The notes: a model not told the origin generated them from the sequence alone. DNA of 64,000 nucleotides from DATFQI01 sp963816955 (GCA_963816955.1 CAWFME010000004.1:496001-560000); one strand, 5' to 3'; positions 26,416 through 34,825 are shown, numbered from the stretch's first letter. Numbers and translations are program-made.

Positions 26416-27292
26416 GTGCCGAACCCGCCCGCCCCCGCACCGGAGGAGCTGCGCCGTCGCCCGGTCGGGGTCTTCGACTCCGGGGTCGGCGGGCTCACGG
26501 TGCTGCACGAGCTGCTCGTGCAGCTGCCGCACGAGGACTTCGTGTACTTCGCCGACGCGGCGCGCTTCCCGTACGGCGAGCGGACCGCCGGCGGAGCTCG
26601 AGGCGTTCTCGCTGGAGATCGCCGAGGAGCTGCTGGCGCGGCGGATCAAGCTGCTCGTGGTCGCCTGCAACTCGGCGACCGCGGCGGCGCTGCCCGCACT
26701 GCGCGAGCGGATGATGCAGACGACGCTCGGCGTCGACGTCCTCGGCGTGGTCCAGCCGGGTGCGGTCCAGGCCGTGGCCGCGACCCGCAACGGCCGCATC
26801 GGCGTGATGGCGACGCCGGCCACCGTGGCCAGCGGCTCCTACGCGGCCGCGATCGCCGCCGCCGACCCGTTCGTGGACGTCACGAGCATCGCCTGCCCGG
26901 ACCTCACGCGGATCATCGAGTCCGGCTTCCCGTTCGACCAGCGCGTGGTGGACACGGTGCGCGACTACTGCGCCCCGCTGCGCGAGGCCGGCGTGGACAC
27001 GGTGATCCTCGGCTGCACCCACTACCCGCTCGTGCGGCCGATGCTCCAGCGCTTCCTCGGGCGCGGGGTGGAGATCGTCTCCTCGGGGGCGCCCGTCGCG
27101 CGCCAGGTCGAGCACGTGCTCGGCTCGCGCGGGCTCGGCTCGCCGCAGGAGGGCGAGGGTCGCTACTCGTTCCTGTGCACGGGCGACGCGGGGACGTTCC
27201 GCGAGCTCGGCACCCGCTTCCTCCAGCTCCCGCTGGGCGACGTCGAGACGGTGCCGGGCACGGGCGCGGCGCTCGCGGGGTCGGGCCGGTGA
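26416..27292 (+). CDS. murI: Glutamate racemase (frameshifted)
   Basis: About 290 residues. It makes D-glutamate for peptidoglycan. Motifs: GVFDSGVGGLTVLHELL with the acidic/Ser pair, FADAARFPYGER, LLVVACNSATAAALPALR with the first catalytic Cys, and VILGCTHYPLVRPML with the second. One extra base near 26585 shifts the frame between YGER and AELEAF, again in a GC run. GTG at 26416 is used; a GTG at 26398 is also possible. It overlaps rph (GTGA) and belongs to the murI-rph-rdgB cluster common in actinobacteria. Confidence 0.92.
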
Positions 27293-28041
27293 GCCGCGAG
27301 CGCAGCGGCGGGCGCTCCGCCTCGGAGCTGCGGCCGACGACGATCGAGCCCGGCTTCGTCGCGACCGCGACCGGCTCGGCGCTGATCAGCTGCGGCGGCA
27401 CGCGCGTGATCTGCACGGCGTCGGTGGACGAGTCCGTCCCGCGCTGGATGAAGGGGCAGGACCGCGGCTGGCTGACGGCCGAGTACGGGATGCTCCCCGC
27501 CTCCACCGGCCAGCGCAAGACGCGCGACATCACGCGCGGCAAGGCCGACGGGCGCTCGATCGAGATCCAGCGCTTGATCGGCCGCTCGCTGCGCGGCGTG
27601 GTCGACTTCCGCAAGCTCGGGGAGCGCACCGTCTACGTCGACTGCGACGTCCTGACGGCCGACGGCGGAACCCGCTGCGCGGCGATCACGGGCGGCTACG
27701 TCGCGCTCGCGCTCGCCTGCGGGCGCCTCGTCGAGGAGGGCAAGCTCGCGCGCACGCCGCTCACGCAGAGCGTCGCCGCGGTGTCGTGCGGGATCGTGGA
27801 CGGCGAGCCGCTGCTGGACCTCGACTACCCCGAGGACTCCACCGCCGAGGTCGACGCCAACGTCGTCATGACGGGCGACGGCGGCCTCGTCGAGGTGCAG
27901 GCGACCGCCGAGCGCACGCCGCTCTCGCGCGCCAACCTGGACGCGCTGCTCGCGCTGGCGCAGGGCGGCGTCGAGTCCTTGAAGGCGATCCAGGCCGCCG
28001 CCGTCACCGGCGCCCCGTCGGCCGGTCCTGGCGCGGCGTGA
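27289..28041 (+). CDS. rph: Ribonuclease PH
   Basis: 250 residues, intact. Phosphorolytic 3'-5' exoribonuclease that trims tRNA 3' ends. Signatures: ELRPTTIEPGF, TRVICTASVDESVPRW, GWLTAEYGMLPASTGQR, GRSIEIQRLIGRSLR, DCDVLTADGGTR and DLDYPEDSTAEVDANVVMTG. It starts at the GTG sharing the murI stop and ends at the GTG of rdgB, so all three are translationally coupled. Confidence 0.96.
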   Translation: MSRERSGGRSASELRPTTIEPGFVATATGSALISCGGTRVICTASVDESVPRWMKGQDRGWLTAEYGMLPASTGQRKTRDITRGKADGRSIEIQRLIGRSLRGVVDFRKLGERTVYVDCDVLTADGGTRCAAITGGYVALALACGRLVEEGKLARTPLTQSVAAVSCGIVDGEPLLDLDYPEDSTAEVDANVVMTGDGGLVEVQATAERTPLSRANLDALLALAQGGVESLKAIQAAAVTGAPSAGPGAA

Positions 28042-28604
28042 GCGTGCGGCTGCTGCTCGCGACCCGCAACGCGCACAAGGTGCGCGAGTTCGCCCGGCTG
28101 CTGCCCGGGCTCGAGCTGGACCCGCTGCCCGATGACGTGGAGACGCCGCCCGAGTCCGGCTCCACCTACGCCGACAACGCGCTGATCAAGGCGCGCGCGG
28201 CGGCGGCCGCCACCGGCCGGGCCGCGATCGCCGACGACTCCGGGATCGAGGCCGAGGCGCTCGGCGGCCGGCCCGGCGTGCGCAGCGCCCGCTACGCGGG
28301 CACGGACGCGAGCGACGGCGACAACCTGGCCAAGCTGCGCCGGGAGGTCCCGCCCTGCAGCCGGCTGCAGTACGTGTGCGTGATCGCGCACGTCGCCCCG
28401 GACGGCGCGGAGCAGCTGTTCTACGGCCGCTGCTCGGGCACGATGGCCGCCGAGGACGCCGGCATGGGAGGCTTCGGCTACGACCCCGTGTTCGTGCCCG
28501 AGGGCGAGCGGCGCACGATGGCCGAGCTCTCGGACGCCGAGAAGGACGCGATCTCCCACCGGGGGCGCGCCGCGCGCGCGCTGCTGGAGCGGCTCGGCAC
28601 ATGA
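28038..28604 (+). CDS. rdgB: RdgB/HAM1 family non-canonical purine NTP pyrophosphatase
   Basis: 188 residues, intact. It hydrolyses dITP/XTP to the monophosphate, keeping deaminated purines out of nucleic acid. Motifs: LLATRNAHKVREFARLL, TYADNALIKARAA, AIADDSGIEAEALGGRPGVR, SARYAG and GGFGYDPVFVPEG, ending with SHRGRA. The GTG start overlaps the rph stop and the end overlaps the next ATG. Confidence 0.95.
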   Translation: MSVRLLLATRNAHKVREFARLLPGLELDPLPDDVETPPESGSTYADNALIKARAAAAATGRAAIADDSGIEAEALGGRPGVRSARYAGTDASDGDNLAKLRREVPPCSRLQYVCVIAHVAPDGAEQLFYGRCSGTMAAEDAGMGGFGYDPVFVPEGERRTMAELSDAEKDAISHRGRAARALLERLGT

Positions 28605-29533
28605 CGATGGGCGCCGCCAAGGCGCCCGCACGCGAGCGCACGCGCGCCGCCGCGGTCTCGATCGCCTCCAACACCTTCCTGATCGCGCTCAAGCTGTTCG
28701 CGGCCGCGGCGACGGGCTCGGTCGCGATCCTCACCGAGGCGATCCACTCGGGGATCGACCTGATCGCATCCTGCATCGCGTACTTCTCCGTCCGCCAGGC
28801 CGAGGAGCCGGCCGACGCGGAGCACCGCTACGGCCACGAGAAGTTCGAGAACGTCGCCGCGGCGGCCGAGGGCGTGCTGATCCTCGTCGGCTCCGGCGTG
28901 ATCATCTACGCCTCCGCGCACGCCCTGATCCAAGGCCCCGAGCTGGAGTCGCTCGGCTTCGGCATCGCGGTCGTGGGCTTCGCCTCGCTCGTGAACCTGG
29001 TCGTCTCGGCGTGGCTGTTCCGCCGCGCGGACGCCACGGACTCCCCGGCGCTCGAGGGAGACGCCGCGCACCTGCGCACGGACGCCTACACCTCGCTCGG
29101 CGTGCTCGTCGGGCTCGCGCTCGTGCACTGGACGGGCTTCGAGTGGCTCGACCCGGCGGTCGCGCTGCTGATCGCGGGCGCGATCGTCATCACGGGCCTG
29201 CGGCTCGTCGCCCGCTCGTGGCGGGTGTTGGTCGACGAGGCGCTCCCGCCCGAGGAGCTCGCGGCCATCCGCGCCGCGATCGAGGACTTCGCGGGCGGCG
29301 ACGTCGTCGGCTACCACCAGCTCCGCACCCGCCGGGCGGGCGCCCGCCGCTACGTCGATCTGCACGTCCAGTTCCGCGCCGGGACCACGCTCGAGGACGC
29401 CCACGGGATCGCCCACGACCTCCAGGACCGGATCGCGTCGGGCCTCCGCGGGGCCGACGTGCTGATCCATCTGGAGCCCGAGGACAAGGTCCGCGAGGAC
29501 CCGATCGGGGTTGTGCCTCCCTCGTCTCCGTAG
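28601..29533 (+). CDS. Cation diffusion facilitator family transporter
   Basis: 310 residues. About six membrane helices in the first 210 residues. Metal-site motifs HSGID (near residue 48, helix 2) and HLRTDAY (near 156, helix 5) match Zn/Fe/Mn CDF exporters, with a cytoplasmic C-terminal domain (YVDLHVQFRAGTTLEDAHGI). A second helix-2-proximal motif HRYGHEKFE is also typical. It exports divalent metal in exchange for protons. ATG start overlapping rdgB stop. It ends 25 bases before an intergenic repeat element. Confidence 0.92.
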   Translation: MTMGAAKAPARERTRAAAVSIASNTFLIALKLFAAAATGSVAILTEAIHSGIDLIASCIAYFSVRQAEEPADAEHRYGHEKFENVAAAAEGVLILVGSGVIIYASAHALIQGPELESLGFGIAVVGFASLVNLVVSAWLFRRADATDSPALEGDAAHLRTDAYTSLGVLVGLALVHWTGFEWLDPAVALLIAGAIVITGLRLVARSWRVLVDEALPPEELAAIRAAIEDFAGGDVVGYHQLRTRRAGARRYVDLHVQFRAGTTLEDAHGIAHDLQDRIASGLRGADVLIHLEPEDKVREDPIGVVPPSSP

Positions 29534-29557
29534 GCCGGGGGCGTTGCCCGGGGCCGG

Positions 29558-29734
29558 ACGTCAACTGCGCTGGGCGGGGAAGCTGGGGGGCGTGCCCAGG
29601 CGGCCCTGGTCAACATCGCTCGAGTGCTGAGCGGTGGATTGGTGAGCCTGAGGCACATCAATCCACCGCTCGCGTCGGGAGCAGGCGCCGCGGGCGGCTC
29701 CCTCGCCTCCCTACCCGGCCGCCGTTGACGTTCG
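29558..29734. repeat. Intergenic inverted-repeat element, copy A
   Basis: A ~177-base element between the convergent CDF and small membrane-protein genes. A perfect 12-bp stem, GAGCGGTGGATT (29629-29640) and AATCCACCGCTC (29660-29671), encloses a 19-base loop. The right arm (about 29674-29734) reads GGAGCAGGCGCCGCGGGCGG, then CTCCCTCGCCTCCCTACC and GCCGTTGACGTTCG. It matches copy C directly and copy B inverted. The left end, ACGTCAACTGCGCTGGGC, is a degraded terminal inverted repeat. Confidence 0.85.
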
Positions 29735-29753
29735 CGCGCGCCGGCGCCGGCGC

Positions 29754-29894
29754 TCAGCGCAGGTTGATCCCCGCGGCGAGCGCCACGGAGAACACGACGC
29801 CGGCGTAGCCGATGTAGCCCGACAGGAGCAGGATCAGGGCGGCGATCACGCAGATGGCGACCGTGGCTGACCAGGCGATCTTGGGGAACGACAC
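29754..29894 (-). CDS. Small membrane protein (46 aa)
   Basis: 46 residues from a GTG: a short start VSFPKIAWSA, then two hydrophobic segments (TVAICVIAALILLLSGYIGY and AGVVFSVALAAGINL). Its size and pattern fit small conserved membrane proteins. The function is unknown. It is convergent with the CDF gene across the repeat and divergent from the small genes that follow. Confidence 0.55.
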   Translation of the reverse strand: MSFPKIAWSATVAICVIAALILLLSGYIGYAGVVFSVALAAGINLR

Positions 29895-29901
29895 GGGTGG
29901 G

Positions 29902-29907
29902 TATTCT
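29902..29907 (+). promoter_or_regulatory. Possible -10 element TATTCT
   Basis: TATTCT, with TTGGGG at 29881-29886 as a weak -35 (15-base gap), lies 12 bases before an ATG at 29920. It would drive the 29920-30664 genes on nearly leaderless mRNA. Weak motif evidence. Confidence 0.3.
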
Positions 29908-29919
29908 CGCGAACGGCCA

Positions 29920-30072
29920 ATGACCCCTGCCGTCACCTCCGCGCAACGTCCGTCCGTCCCGGCCCTCGCAGGCCCCCCGCGGGCGCCCCGGAACCGCCCA
30001 GCAGCGCCGTGCGGCGCAGGCGCGGCTCGGCACCGCCCCGCCCGCCCGGGGCGCCCGGGGCGCCCGGCGTGA
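29920..30072 (+). CDS. Short Pro/Ala/Arg-rich ORF coupled to the next gene
   Basis: 50 codons from an ATG just after a possible promoter, Pro/Ala/Arg-rich. Its TGA overlaps the GTG of the next gene (GTGA). Either it is a coupled leader peptide, or it is the real N-terminus of the next protein separated by a frameshift in the GC-rich run near 30050. Composition alone cannot prove it is translated. Confidence 0.3.
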   Translation: MTPAVTSAQRPSVPALAGPPRAPRNRPAAPCGAGAARHRPARPGRPGRPA

Positions 30073-30428
30073 CCGGCGAGGGCCCGGGGCTGACCCCGGA
30101 GCTGGCCGTGGACTACCTGCGCGAGCTGTCGGCCGACATCCGGGAGGCCGTGATCCTCACGCCGGACGGGCGGCCCGTCGCCGGATCGGCGGAGCTCGCG
30201 GCCACTGCGGCCCGGCTGCTCGCCGCCGCGCCCGAGGCCGCCGAGATCGAGGTCGTCCTCTCCGGCGGCGCGATCCACGCGGCTCGCGGCGCGCGCCATG
30301 CCGTGGTCGCCGTCTGCGGGCGCTACGCCCTGCCGGCGCTGATCCGCTACGACCTCAAGGTCGTGCTGGGGGAGCTCGCCGCCGGCGACGGTCCCGGCGG
30401 CGCCGCGGCCCGGACGGAGGCTGCCTGA
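30069..30428 (+). CDS. Conserved small protein, roadblock/LC7-like
   Basis: 119 residues from the GTG at 30069. The pattern LRELSADIREAVILTPDGRPVAGS, then AARLLAAAPEAAEIEVVLSG, then AIHAARGARHAVVAVCGRYA, resembles the roadblock/LC7 fold of small regulatory proteins (a helix, a strand with a 'vLtpDGrpvA' turn, then a hairpin). The call is tentative. In-frame GTG at 30009 would add a Pro/Arg-rich leader. It is followed with a one-base overlap by another small gene. Confidence 0.5.
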   Translation: MTGEGPGLTPELAVDYLRELSADIREAVILTPDGRPVAGSAELAATAARLLAAAPEAAEIEVVLSGGAIHAARGARHAVVAVCGRYALPALIRYDLKVVLGELAAGDGPGGAAARTEAA

Positions 30429-30664
30429 TGCCGCGCCTGCCACGCCGCTCCGGTGCCTCCGGCGCGCGCCGTCCGGGGGGCGTCCCGGCGACCGTCGCGG
30501 CCACCCTGGCGCGCCGCCGGGAAGGGCGTGCCGCGCGGGTCGTGGTCCGTGACCGGACCGGCCAGCCGCGGGTGCTCGACCCCTCCGAGGATGCCGTCGC
30601 GAAGGCGTTGATCGAGGCCGCCGAAGACCTGGTTTCCGCGGCCCAGCGCGGTTCGGACGCGTGA
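30428..30664 (+). CDS. Small basic hypothetical protein
   Basis: 78 residues. The N-terminus is Arg/Gly/Pro-rich (PRLPRRSGASGARRPGG) and the C-terminus is helical (ALIEAAEDLVSAAQ), with a strand-like middle ARVVVRDRTGQPRVLDP. The family is not recognised. The ATG shares one base with the upstream stop, so the two form a small operon that ends at the hairpin downstream. Confidence 0.5.
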   Translation: MPRLPRRSGASGARRPGGVPATVAATLARRREGRAARVVVRDRTGQPRVLDPSEDAVAKALIEAAEDLVSAAQRGSDA

Positions 30665-30678
30665 ACTCAGCCTGAATC

Positions 30679-30711
30679 CACTTGCGGTTTTTCCGCAAAG
30701 TGCGGGTTTTT
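30679..30711 (+). terminator. Rho-independent terminator after the small-gene operon
   Basis: CACTTGCGG-TTTTT-CCGCAAAGTG forms a 9-10 bp stem with one bulge and a five-T loop (30679-30702), followed by CGGGTTTTT. This is one of the few T-rich tracts in the window and separates the small genes from HU. Confidence 0.6.
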
Positions 30712-30725
30712 CGGCACAATGCCGC

Positions 30726-30753
30726 TTGGCGCGTCCGGTACCGCTGTTAGCTT
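30726..30753 (+). promoter_or_regulatory. Probable HU promoter
   Basis: TTGGCG (30726-30731) and TAGCTT (30748-30753), 16 bases apart, with a ~35-base leader containing the strong AAGGAGGAG ribosome site at 30782-30790 before the ATG at 30793. The -35 is identical to that proposed for the DUF1802 gene. Confidence 0.45.
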
Positions 30754-30792
30754 CGCGCCGAACTCAATCCCGTAAGGGGACAAGGAGGAGTC

Positions 30793-31065
30793 ATGACCAA
30801 GTCGGACTTCGTTGATCAGGTCGCTTCCGAGAGCGGCCTCAGCAAGAAGGACGCGGCGGGTGCGGTGGACGCCGTCCTCGGCACCATCGAGAAGGCGCTC
30901 AAGAACGGGGACGAGGTCTCCTTCACGGGCTTCGGCAAGTTCCACGTCGCCCAGCGCGGCGCTCGCGAGGGTCGCAACCCGCGCACCGGCGAGTCGATGA
31001 CGATCGCCGCCAGCAAGGTCCCGCGCTTCACGGCGGGCTCCGGCCTCAAGAAGGCCGTCAAGTAG
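30793..31065 (+). CDS. hup: HU family DNA-binding protein
   Basis: 90 residues, intact, standard HU length without the basic tail found in many actinobacterial HUs. MTKSDFVDQVASESGLSKKD starts the dimer helices; FTGFGKFHV and AREGRNPRTGESMTI with the Arg/Pro beta arm insert into the DNA minor groove. It bends and compacts DNA in the nucleoid. The best ribosome site in the window precedes it, and a strong hairpin follows, fitting high expression. Confidence 0.97.
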   Translation: MTKSDFVDQVASESGLSKKDAAGAVDAVLGTIEKALKNGDEVSFTGFGKFHVAQRGAREGRNPRTGESMTIAASKVPRFTAGSGLKKAVK

Positions 31066-31084
31066 CCGCCCGTTCCGAGGCCCA

Positions 31085-31118
31085 GGGGGACGCCGGCGAC
31101 TCGTCGCCGGCGTCCCCC
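31085..31118 (+). terminator. Strong hairpin after HU
   Basis: A perfect 15-bp stem GGGGGACGCCGGCGA (31085-31099) and TCGCCGGCGTCCCCC (31104-31118) with a CTCG loop, 20 bases after the HU stop. There is no T tract, but the stem is very stable. It overlaps the region where pyrF would be expected to start, so it may also limit pyrF read-through. Confidence 0.6.
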
Positions 31119-31124
31119 GAGGCC

Positions 31125-32069
31125 GTCCCCTTCGGCGTCCGCCTCGCGGCCGCCGTCGAGGCGCGCCGGTCCCAGGTCGTCGTCGGGGTCGACCCCGACC
31201 CGAGCCAGCTCTGGCCCAGCGCCCGCGAGCGCGCCCCCGAGGCGCGCGCCCTCCTCACCGACTCGCTCGCCGCCGCCGACCTCGCGGCCGCCGCGCTGTC
31301 CGGCCGCGAGCCGCGCACGACGTTCGAGACCGCGACCGCGGTCCTGGCCCACTCGCTCGCGCTGATCGACGCCGCCGCCCCGGCCTGCGTGGCGGCCAAG
31401 CCCCAGCACGCCTTCTTCGAGCAGCTCGGCTTCGCGGGCTGGCTCGCCCTCGAGCACGTGGTCGCGCACGCGCGCGCCGCCGGCCTGCTCGTGATCGCCG
31501 ACGCCAAGCGCGGTGACGTCCCCAGCACCGCCGCCGCCTACTCGCGCGCGCTCACGGGCCCGCCGCCCGGCCTCGGCGCCGACGCGATCACCGCGAACCC
31601 GCTGATGGGCCGCGACGCCCTCGCGCCGCTGCTCGACGGCGCGCGCGCCCGCGGCGCCGGCGCGTTCCTGCTCGTGCGCACCTCCAACCCGGGCGCCGCC
31701 GACGTGCTCGACCTCGAGCTCGCGGACGGCACGCCGCTGTGGGAGCGCCTCGCGCGCATGACCGCGGAGCTGGGAGCGGGCGACGCGCCGCTCTCCGACG
31801 TCGGCGCGGTCACGGGCGCCACGGTGCCCGAGCACCTCGCGCGGATGCGCGAGCTGATGCCGCGCACGCCCTTCCTGCTGCCGGGCATCGGCGCCCAGGG
31901 CGGGGACGTCGCGGGGCTCGCGCCCGCCTTCGCCCCGGGCCGGGCGGCCGGCCTGGTGTCGGCCTCGCGGTCGATCGCCGGCGCCGTACGATCCCGCGGC
32001 GGTGACCCCGCCGAGGCCGCCCGCGCGGAGGCCGAGCGGCTGCGCGAGACCGCCTGGAACCTCGCCTAG
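31125..32069 (+). CDS. pyrF: Orotidine 5'-phosphate decarboxylase (start uncertain)
   Basis: About 315 residues of the long actinobacterial type-2 OMP decarboxylase, the last step of UMP synthesis. Motifs: VVVGVDPDPSQLWP, ACVAAKPQHAFFEQLG, LLVIADAKRGDVPSTA (catalytic DxKxxD), ITANPLMGRDAL, FLLVRTSNPGAAD and FLLPGIGAQGGDV. The expected start lies near VPFGVRLAAAVEARRSQ, but no ATG, GTG or TTG is in frame between the HU gene and 31389; codon 31125 is GTC. A start at 31389 would lose the first substrate Asp. A base error or a rare start is likely. Confidence 0.85.
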   Translation, partial: VPFGVRLAAAVEARRSQVVVGVDPDPSQLWPSARERAPEARALLTDSLAAADLAAAALSGREPRTTFETATAVLAHSLALIDAAAPACVAAKPQHAFFEQLGFAGWLALEHVVAHARAAGLLVIADAKRGDVPSTAAAYSRALTGPPPGLGADAITANPLMGRDALAPLLDGARARGAGAFLLVRTSNPGAADVLDLELADGTPLWERLARMTAELGAGDAPLSDVGAVTGATVPEHLARMRELMPRTPFLLPGIGAQGGDVAGLAPAFAPGRAAGLVSASRSIAGAVRSRGGDPAEAARAEAERLRETAWNLA

Positions 32070-32113
32070 CGAGGCGACGGGAACCGCCAGGGCCGCCGCT
32101 ATGCTTGCCCGCG

Positions 32114-32434
32114 ATGGCCGGTCGAAACCCCGCGCGGTTCCTGGCCCCGCTCGCGCTGGTGGCATTCGCGATCGCGCTGTTCTCGATCCTCGGAGGCGGG
32201 AGCGGAGGCGGGGAGGAACCCGCCACCACCCAGCAGCCGCGCGCGACCGTGACGGCGACGGCCACGAAGGCGGCCGGCAAGCGCAAGCGCAAGGTCTACG
32301 TCGTCAAGCCGGGCGACACGCCGTCGGGCATCGCGGAGAAGACCGGCGTCTCGCTCGAGCAGCTCGAGGAGGCCAACCCGGACCTGGACCCGCAGCTGCT
32401 CGCGCCGGGCCAGAGGATCCGGCTGCCGCAGTGA
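32114..32434 (+). CDS. LysM-domain membrane-anchored protein
   Basis: 106 residues. An N-terminal membrane helix (FLAPLALVAFAIALFSIL), a Gly/Thr-rich linker, a basic KRKRK patch, then one LysM domain (VYVVKPGDTPSGIAEKTGVS ... NPDLDPQLLAPGQRIRLP). LysM binds GlcNAc-containing peptidoglycan, so the protein probably sits at the outer face of the membrane. It overlaps the DD-carboxypeptidase gene by four bases (GTGA), a sensible cell-wall pair. Confidence 0.88.
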   Translation: MAGRNPARFLAPLALVAFAIALFSILGGGSGGGEEPATTQQPRATVTATATKAAGKRKRKVYVVKPGDTPSGIAEKTGVSLEQLEEANPDLDPQLLAPGQRIRLPQ

Positions 32435-33679
32435 GACGGCTCCGCGCGCCGGGGCTCGTCCTGCTCGCCGCCGCGCTCGCGCCCGCCACCGCCCAGGCCG
32501 CCGAGCGCACGCCGCGCTGCAAGGTCGACGCGCCGAGCGCGATCGTCATCGAGGTCTCCACGGGCGCCGTCGCGTGCGCGACCAACCCGGACGAGCGCCG
32601 CTCGATCGCCTCGACCACCAAGCTGATGACCGCGCTGCTCACGCTCGAGCGGACCAAGCTCTCGCAGACCATGACCGCCGCGGACTACGTGCCGTCGCCC
32701 GCGGAGTCGAAGATCGGCCTGGACCGCGGGGAGCGGATGTCCGTCCGCGACCTCATGCGCGGCCTGCTCGTGGAGTCCGCCAACGACGCCGCGGTCACGC
32801 TCGCCGAGGGCGTCGCGGGCTCGCGCCGCGCGTTCGTGCGCGCGATGAACCGCCGGGCCCAGCAGCTCGAGCTGTCCAACACGCACTACGCGAACCCGAT
32901 CGGCCTCGACGAGCAGGGCAACCACTCCACCGCCCACGACCTCGTCCGCCTGGCCGTCGTGCTGCGCACGAACCGCTTCTTCCGCACCACGACCGACCGG
33001 CCCTCCGTGCGCCTCACGACGGGCAACCGCACGCGCACGTTCGCCAACCGCAACACGCTCGTGCGCTCGACGGACTGGGTCAACGGCGTCAAGAGCGGCC
33101 ACACGAGCCAGGCCGGCTACGTGCTGGTCGGATCTGGGCGGGACAGCCGCGGGGTCCAGCTCGTCTCCGCCGTGCTCGGCACCTCGAGCGTCGCGGCCCG
33201 CGACGAGGCGACCGTGAAGCTGCTCAAGGACGGCTTCGGGCGCTTCCAGCGGATCAGCGCAGTGCGCCGCGGGACCGTGATGACCCGGGTGCCGATCCGC
33301 TACCGCCGAGGCGCGGAGCTCTCGCTCGTGGCGGGCCGCACGCTCACCCGCATCGTCCCCCGGGGTCAGCGCGATGACGTCTCGACGCGCACGGTCGTGG
33401 GAGCCCGAGGACGTGGCCGGGCCGATCGTCGCCGGGCAGGCCTTCGGCGCCGTCGAGATCCTGCAGAACGACCGCGTGGTGGGCCGCGTGCCGCTCGTCG
33501 CGGCCTCCAGCGTCCCGGCCGCCGACCTCGAGCAGAAGGCGAAGTCCTGGTTCACCAGCCCGCTGCCGCTGCTGCTGTTGGTCGCCCTCATAGGCGGTAC
33601 CGTCCTCGTGGGCAGGCAGCTCCGTCGCACCGTGCGCAACAACGGGCGCCGCCCCGGCGACCGGCCCCGCGCCGCATGA
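32431..33679 (+). CDS. D-alanyl-D-alanine carboxypeptidase (frameshifted)
   Basis: About 415 residues. Signal peptide LRAPGLVLLAAALAPATAQA, then a PBP5/DacF (S11) serine peptidase with SIASTTKLM (Ser~61, SxxK), VESANDAAV (SxN) and VKSGHT (KTG-like). It trims the last D-Ala of peptidoglycan stems. After the frameshift near 33400 (one extra G) comes a beta domain (AGQAFGAVEILQND) and a C-terminal membrane helix (PLPLLLLVALIGGTVLVG) that anchors it. It is coupled to the LysM gene upstream and the PfkB kinase downstream. Confidence 0.92.
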
Positions 33680-34656
33680 TCATCACCGTCACCCTCAACT
33701 CCGCCATCGACAAGACGTTGTCGGTGCCGAACTTCCGGCTCGGCCGGCGCCACCGCACGGTGGAGCAGACCACGATGCCGGGCGGCAAGGGCGTCAACGT
33801 CGCGCGCGTGCTCAAGGCGCTCGGCCAGCCCGTGATCGCGACGGGCTTCACGGGCGGGGCGACCGGCACGCGCATCGTCGACCAGCTGACCCAGCTCTCG
33901 GTGCTGAGCGACTTCGTGCGCATCCGCGAGGAGTCGCGCACCAACACGGCGGTGATCGACCCCACGACGGGCGAGCAGACGGAGATCAACGAGCGCGGCC
34001 CCAAGGTCACCGCGCAGGAGGTCGAGCTGTTCGTCGACAAGCTGCTCTACCTCGCCAAGGGCGCCTCGATGTGCGTGTTCGCCGGCTCGCTCCCGCGCGA
34101 GGTCGACACGGACATCTACGCGGGGCTGATCCGCGAGCTGCGCCGGCTCGGCGTGACGTCGGTCGTGGACACGGACGGCGACCCGCTGCGCCGCGCGGTG
34201 CGCGCCGAGCCTGACGTGATCTCCCCGAACGTGCTCGAGGCGGAGGAGCTCGTCGGCCACGAGTTCACCGACGACCCCGACGAGTGGGCGATCGCCACGC
34301 GCGAGATGTGCGAGCTCGGCGCGCGCGAGGCGATCATGACCATGGGCGAGGGCTGCTTCGCGCGCATGCGCCCGGCCGACGGCGAGTCCGAGCCCGCCCT
34401 CTACCGCGTCCGGCTCGCATCCCCGACCGTCGAGCCGCGGGCCACCATCGGCTCGGGCGACGCGTTCCTCGCCGGCTTCGTGGCCGCGCGCTACTCCGGC
34501 CGCGGCGCGGCCGACTGCCTCGCCTACGGCGTCGCCTGCGGCGCCGAGTCCACCCAGCACCTCGGCGCGGGCCTGATCGACCCCGAGCGGGTCGCCCGGC
34601 TGCTCGCCGAGACCGAGGTCCAGCGGGTGCACGCGGCGGCCGAGAGCCTCGGCTGA
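33676..34656 (+). CDS. PfkB-family sugar kinase, 1-phosphofructokinase type
   Basis: 326 residues, intact. Ribokinase-like fold: N-terminal TVTLNSAIDKTLSVPNF, then TTMPGGKGVNVARVLKALG, NERGPKVTAQE, FAGSLPREVD, SPNVLEAEELVG and the catalytic ATIGSGDAFLAGF (Asp ~261). The N-terminus and GGKGxNVAR are typical of FruK/LacC-type kinases acting on fructose 1-phosphate or tagatose 6-phosphate. No PTS gene is nearby, so the substrate is uncertain. ATG overlaps the previous stop. Its own stop codon is the first base of repeat copy B. Confidence 0.85.
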   Translation: MIITVTLNSAIDKTLSVPNFRLGRRHRTVEQTTMPGGKGVNVARVLKALGQPVIATGFTGGATGTRIVDQLTQLSVLSDFVRIREESRTNTAVIDPTTGEQTEINERGPKVTAQEVELFVDKLLYLAKGASMCVFAGSLPREVDTDIYAGLIRELRRLGVTSVVDTDGDPLRRAVRAEPDVISPNVLEAEELVGHEFTDDPDEWAIATREMCELGAREAIMTMGEGCFARMRPADGESEPALYRVRLASPTVEPRATIGSGDAFLAGFVAARYSGRGAADCLAYGVACGAESTQHLGAGLIDPERVARLLAETEVQRVHAAAESLG

Positions 34657-34825
34657 CGAACGTCAACGGCGCTGGGTAGGGAGGCGAGGGAGCCGCCCGC
34701 GGCGCCTGCTCCGAACGCGAGCGTGCACTTCCTCTGCCTATGCGTGAACTATCGACCCCTCGCGGCAGATCGGGGCGCTTCGCGGCACCCCCTCGCTTCC
34801 CTCACCCAGAGCCGTTGACGTTCGT
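34656..34825. repeat. Intergenic inverted-repeat element, copy B
   Basis: A ~170-base element with terminal inverted repeats. The left end ACGAACGTCAACGGCGCTGG (continuing GTAGGGAGGCGAGGG to 34690) matches the inverted right end (34790-34825, reading ACGAACGTCAACGGCTCTGG on the minus strand) with few differences. Inside are GAGCCGCCCGCGGCGCCTGC, a CGAGCGTGCACTT arm, and CGGCAGATCGGGGCGCTTCG, aligning to copy C in the opposite orientation. It lies between the pfkB stop and the guaB3 gene. One stem arm of its central hairpin has diverged. Confidence 0.88.

Noticed and set aside
29558..34825. Repeat copies A and B as simple terminators
   Set aside because: The long flanking arms, shared terminal repeats and homology to copy C go far beyond a terminator, and copy B lies between two genes read in the same direction.
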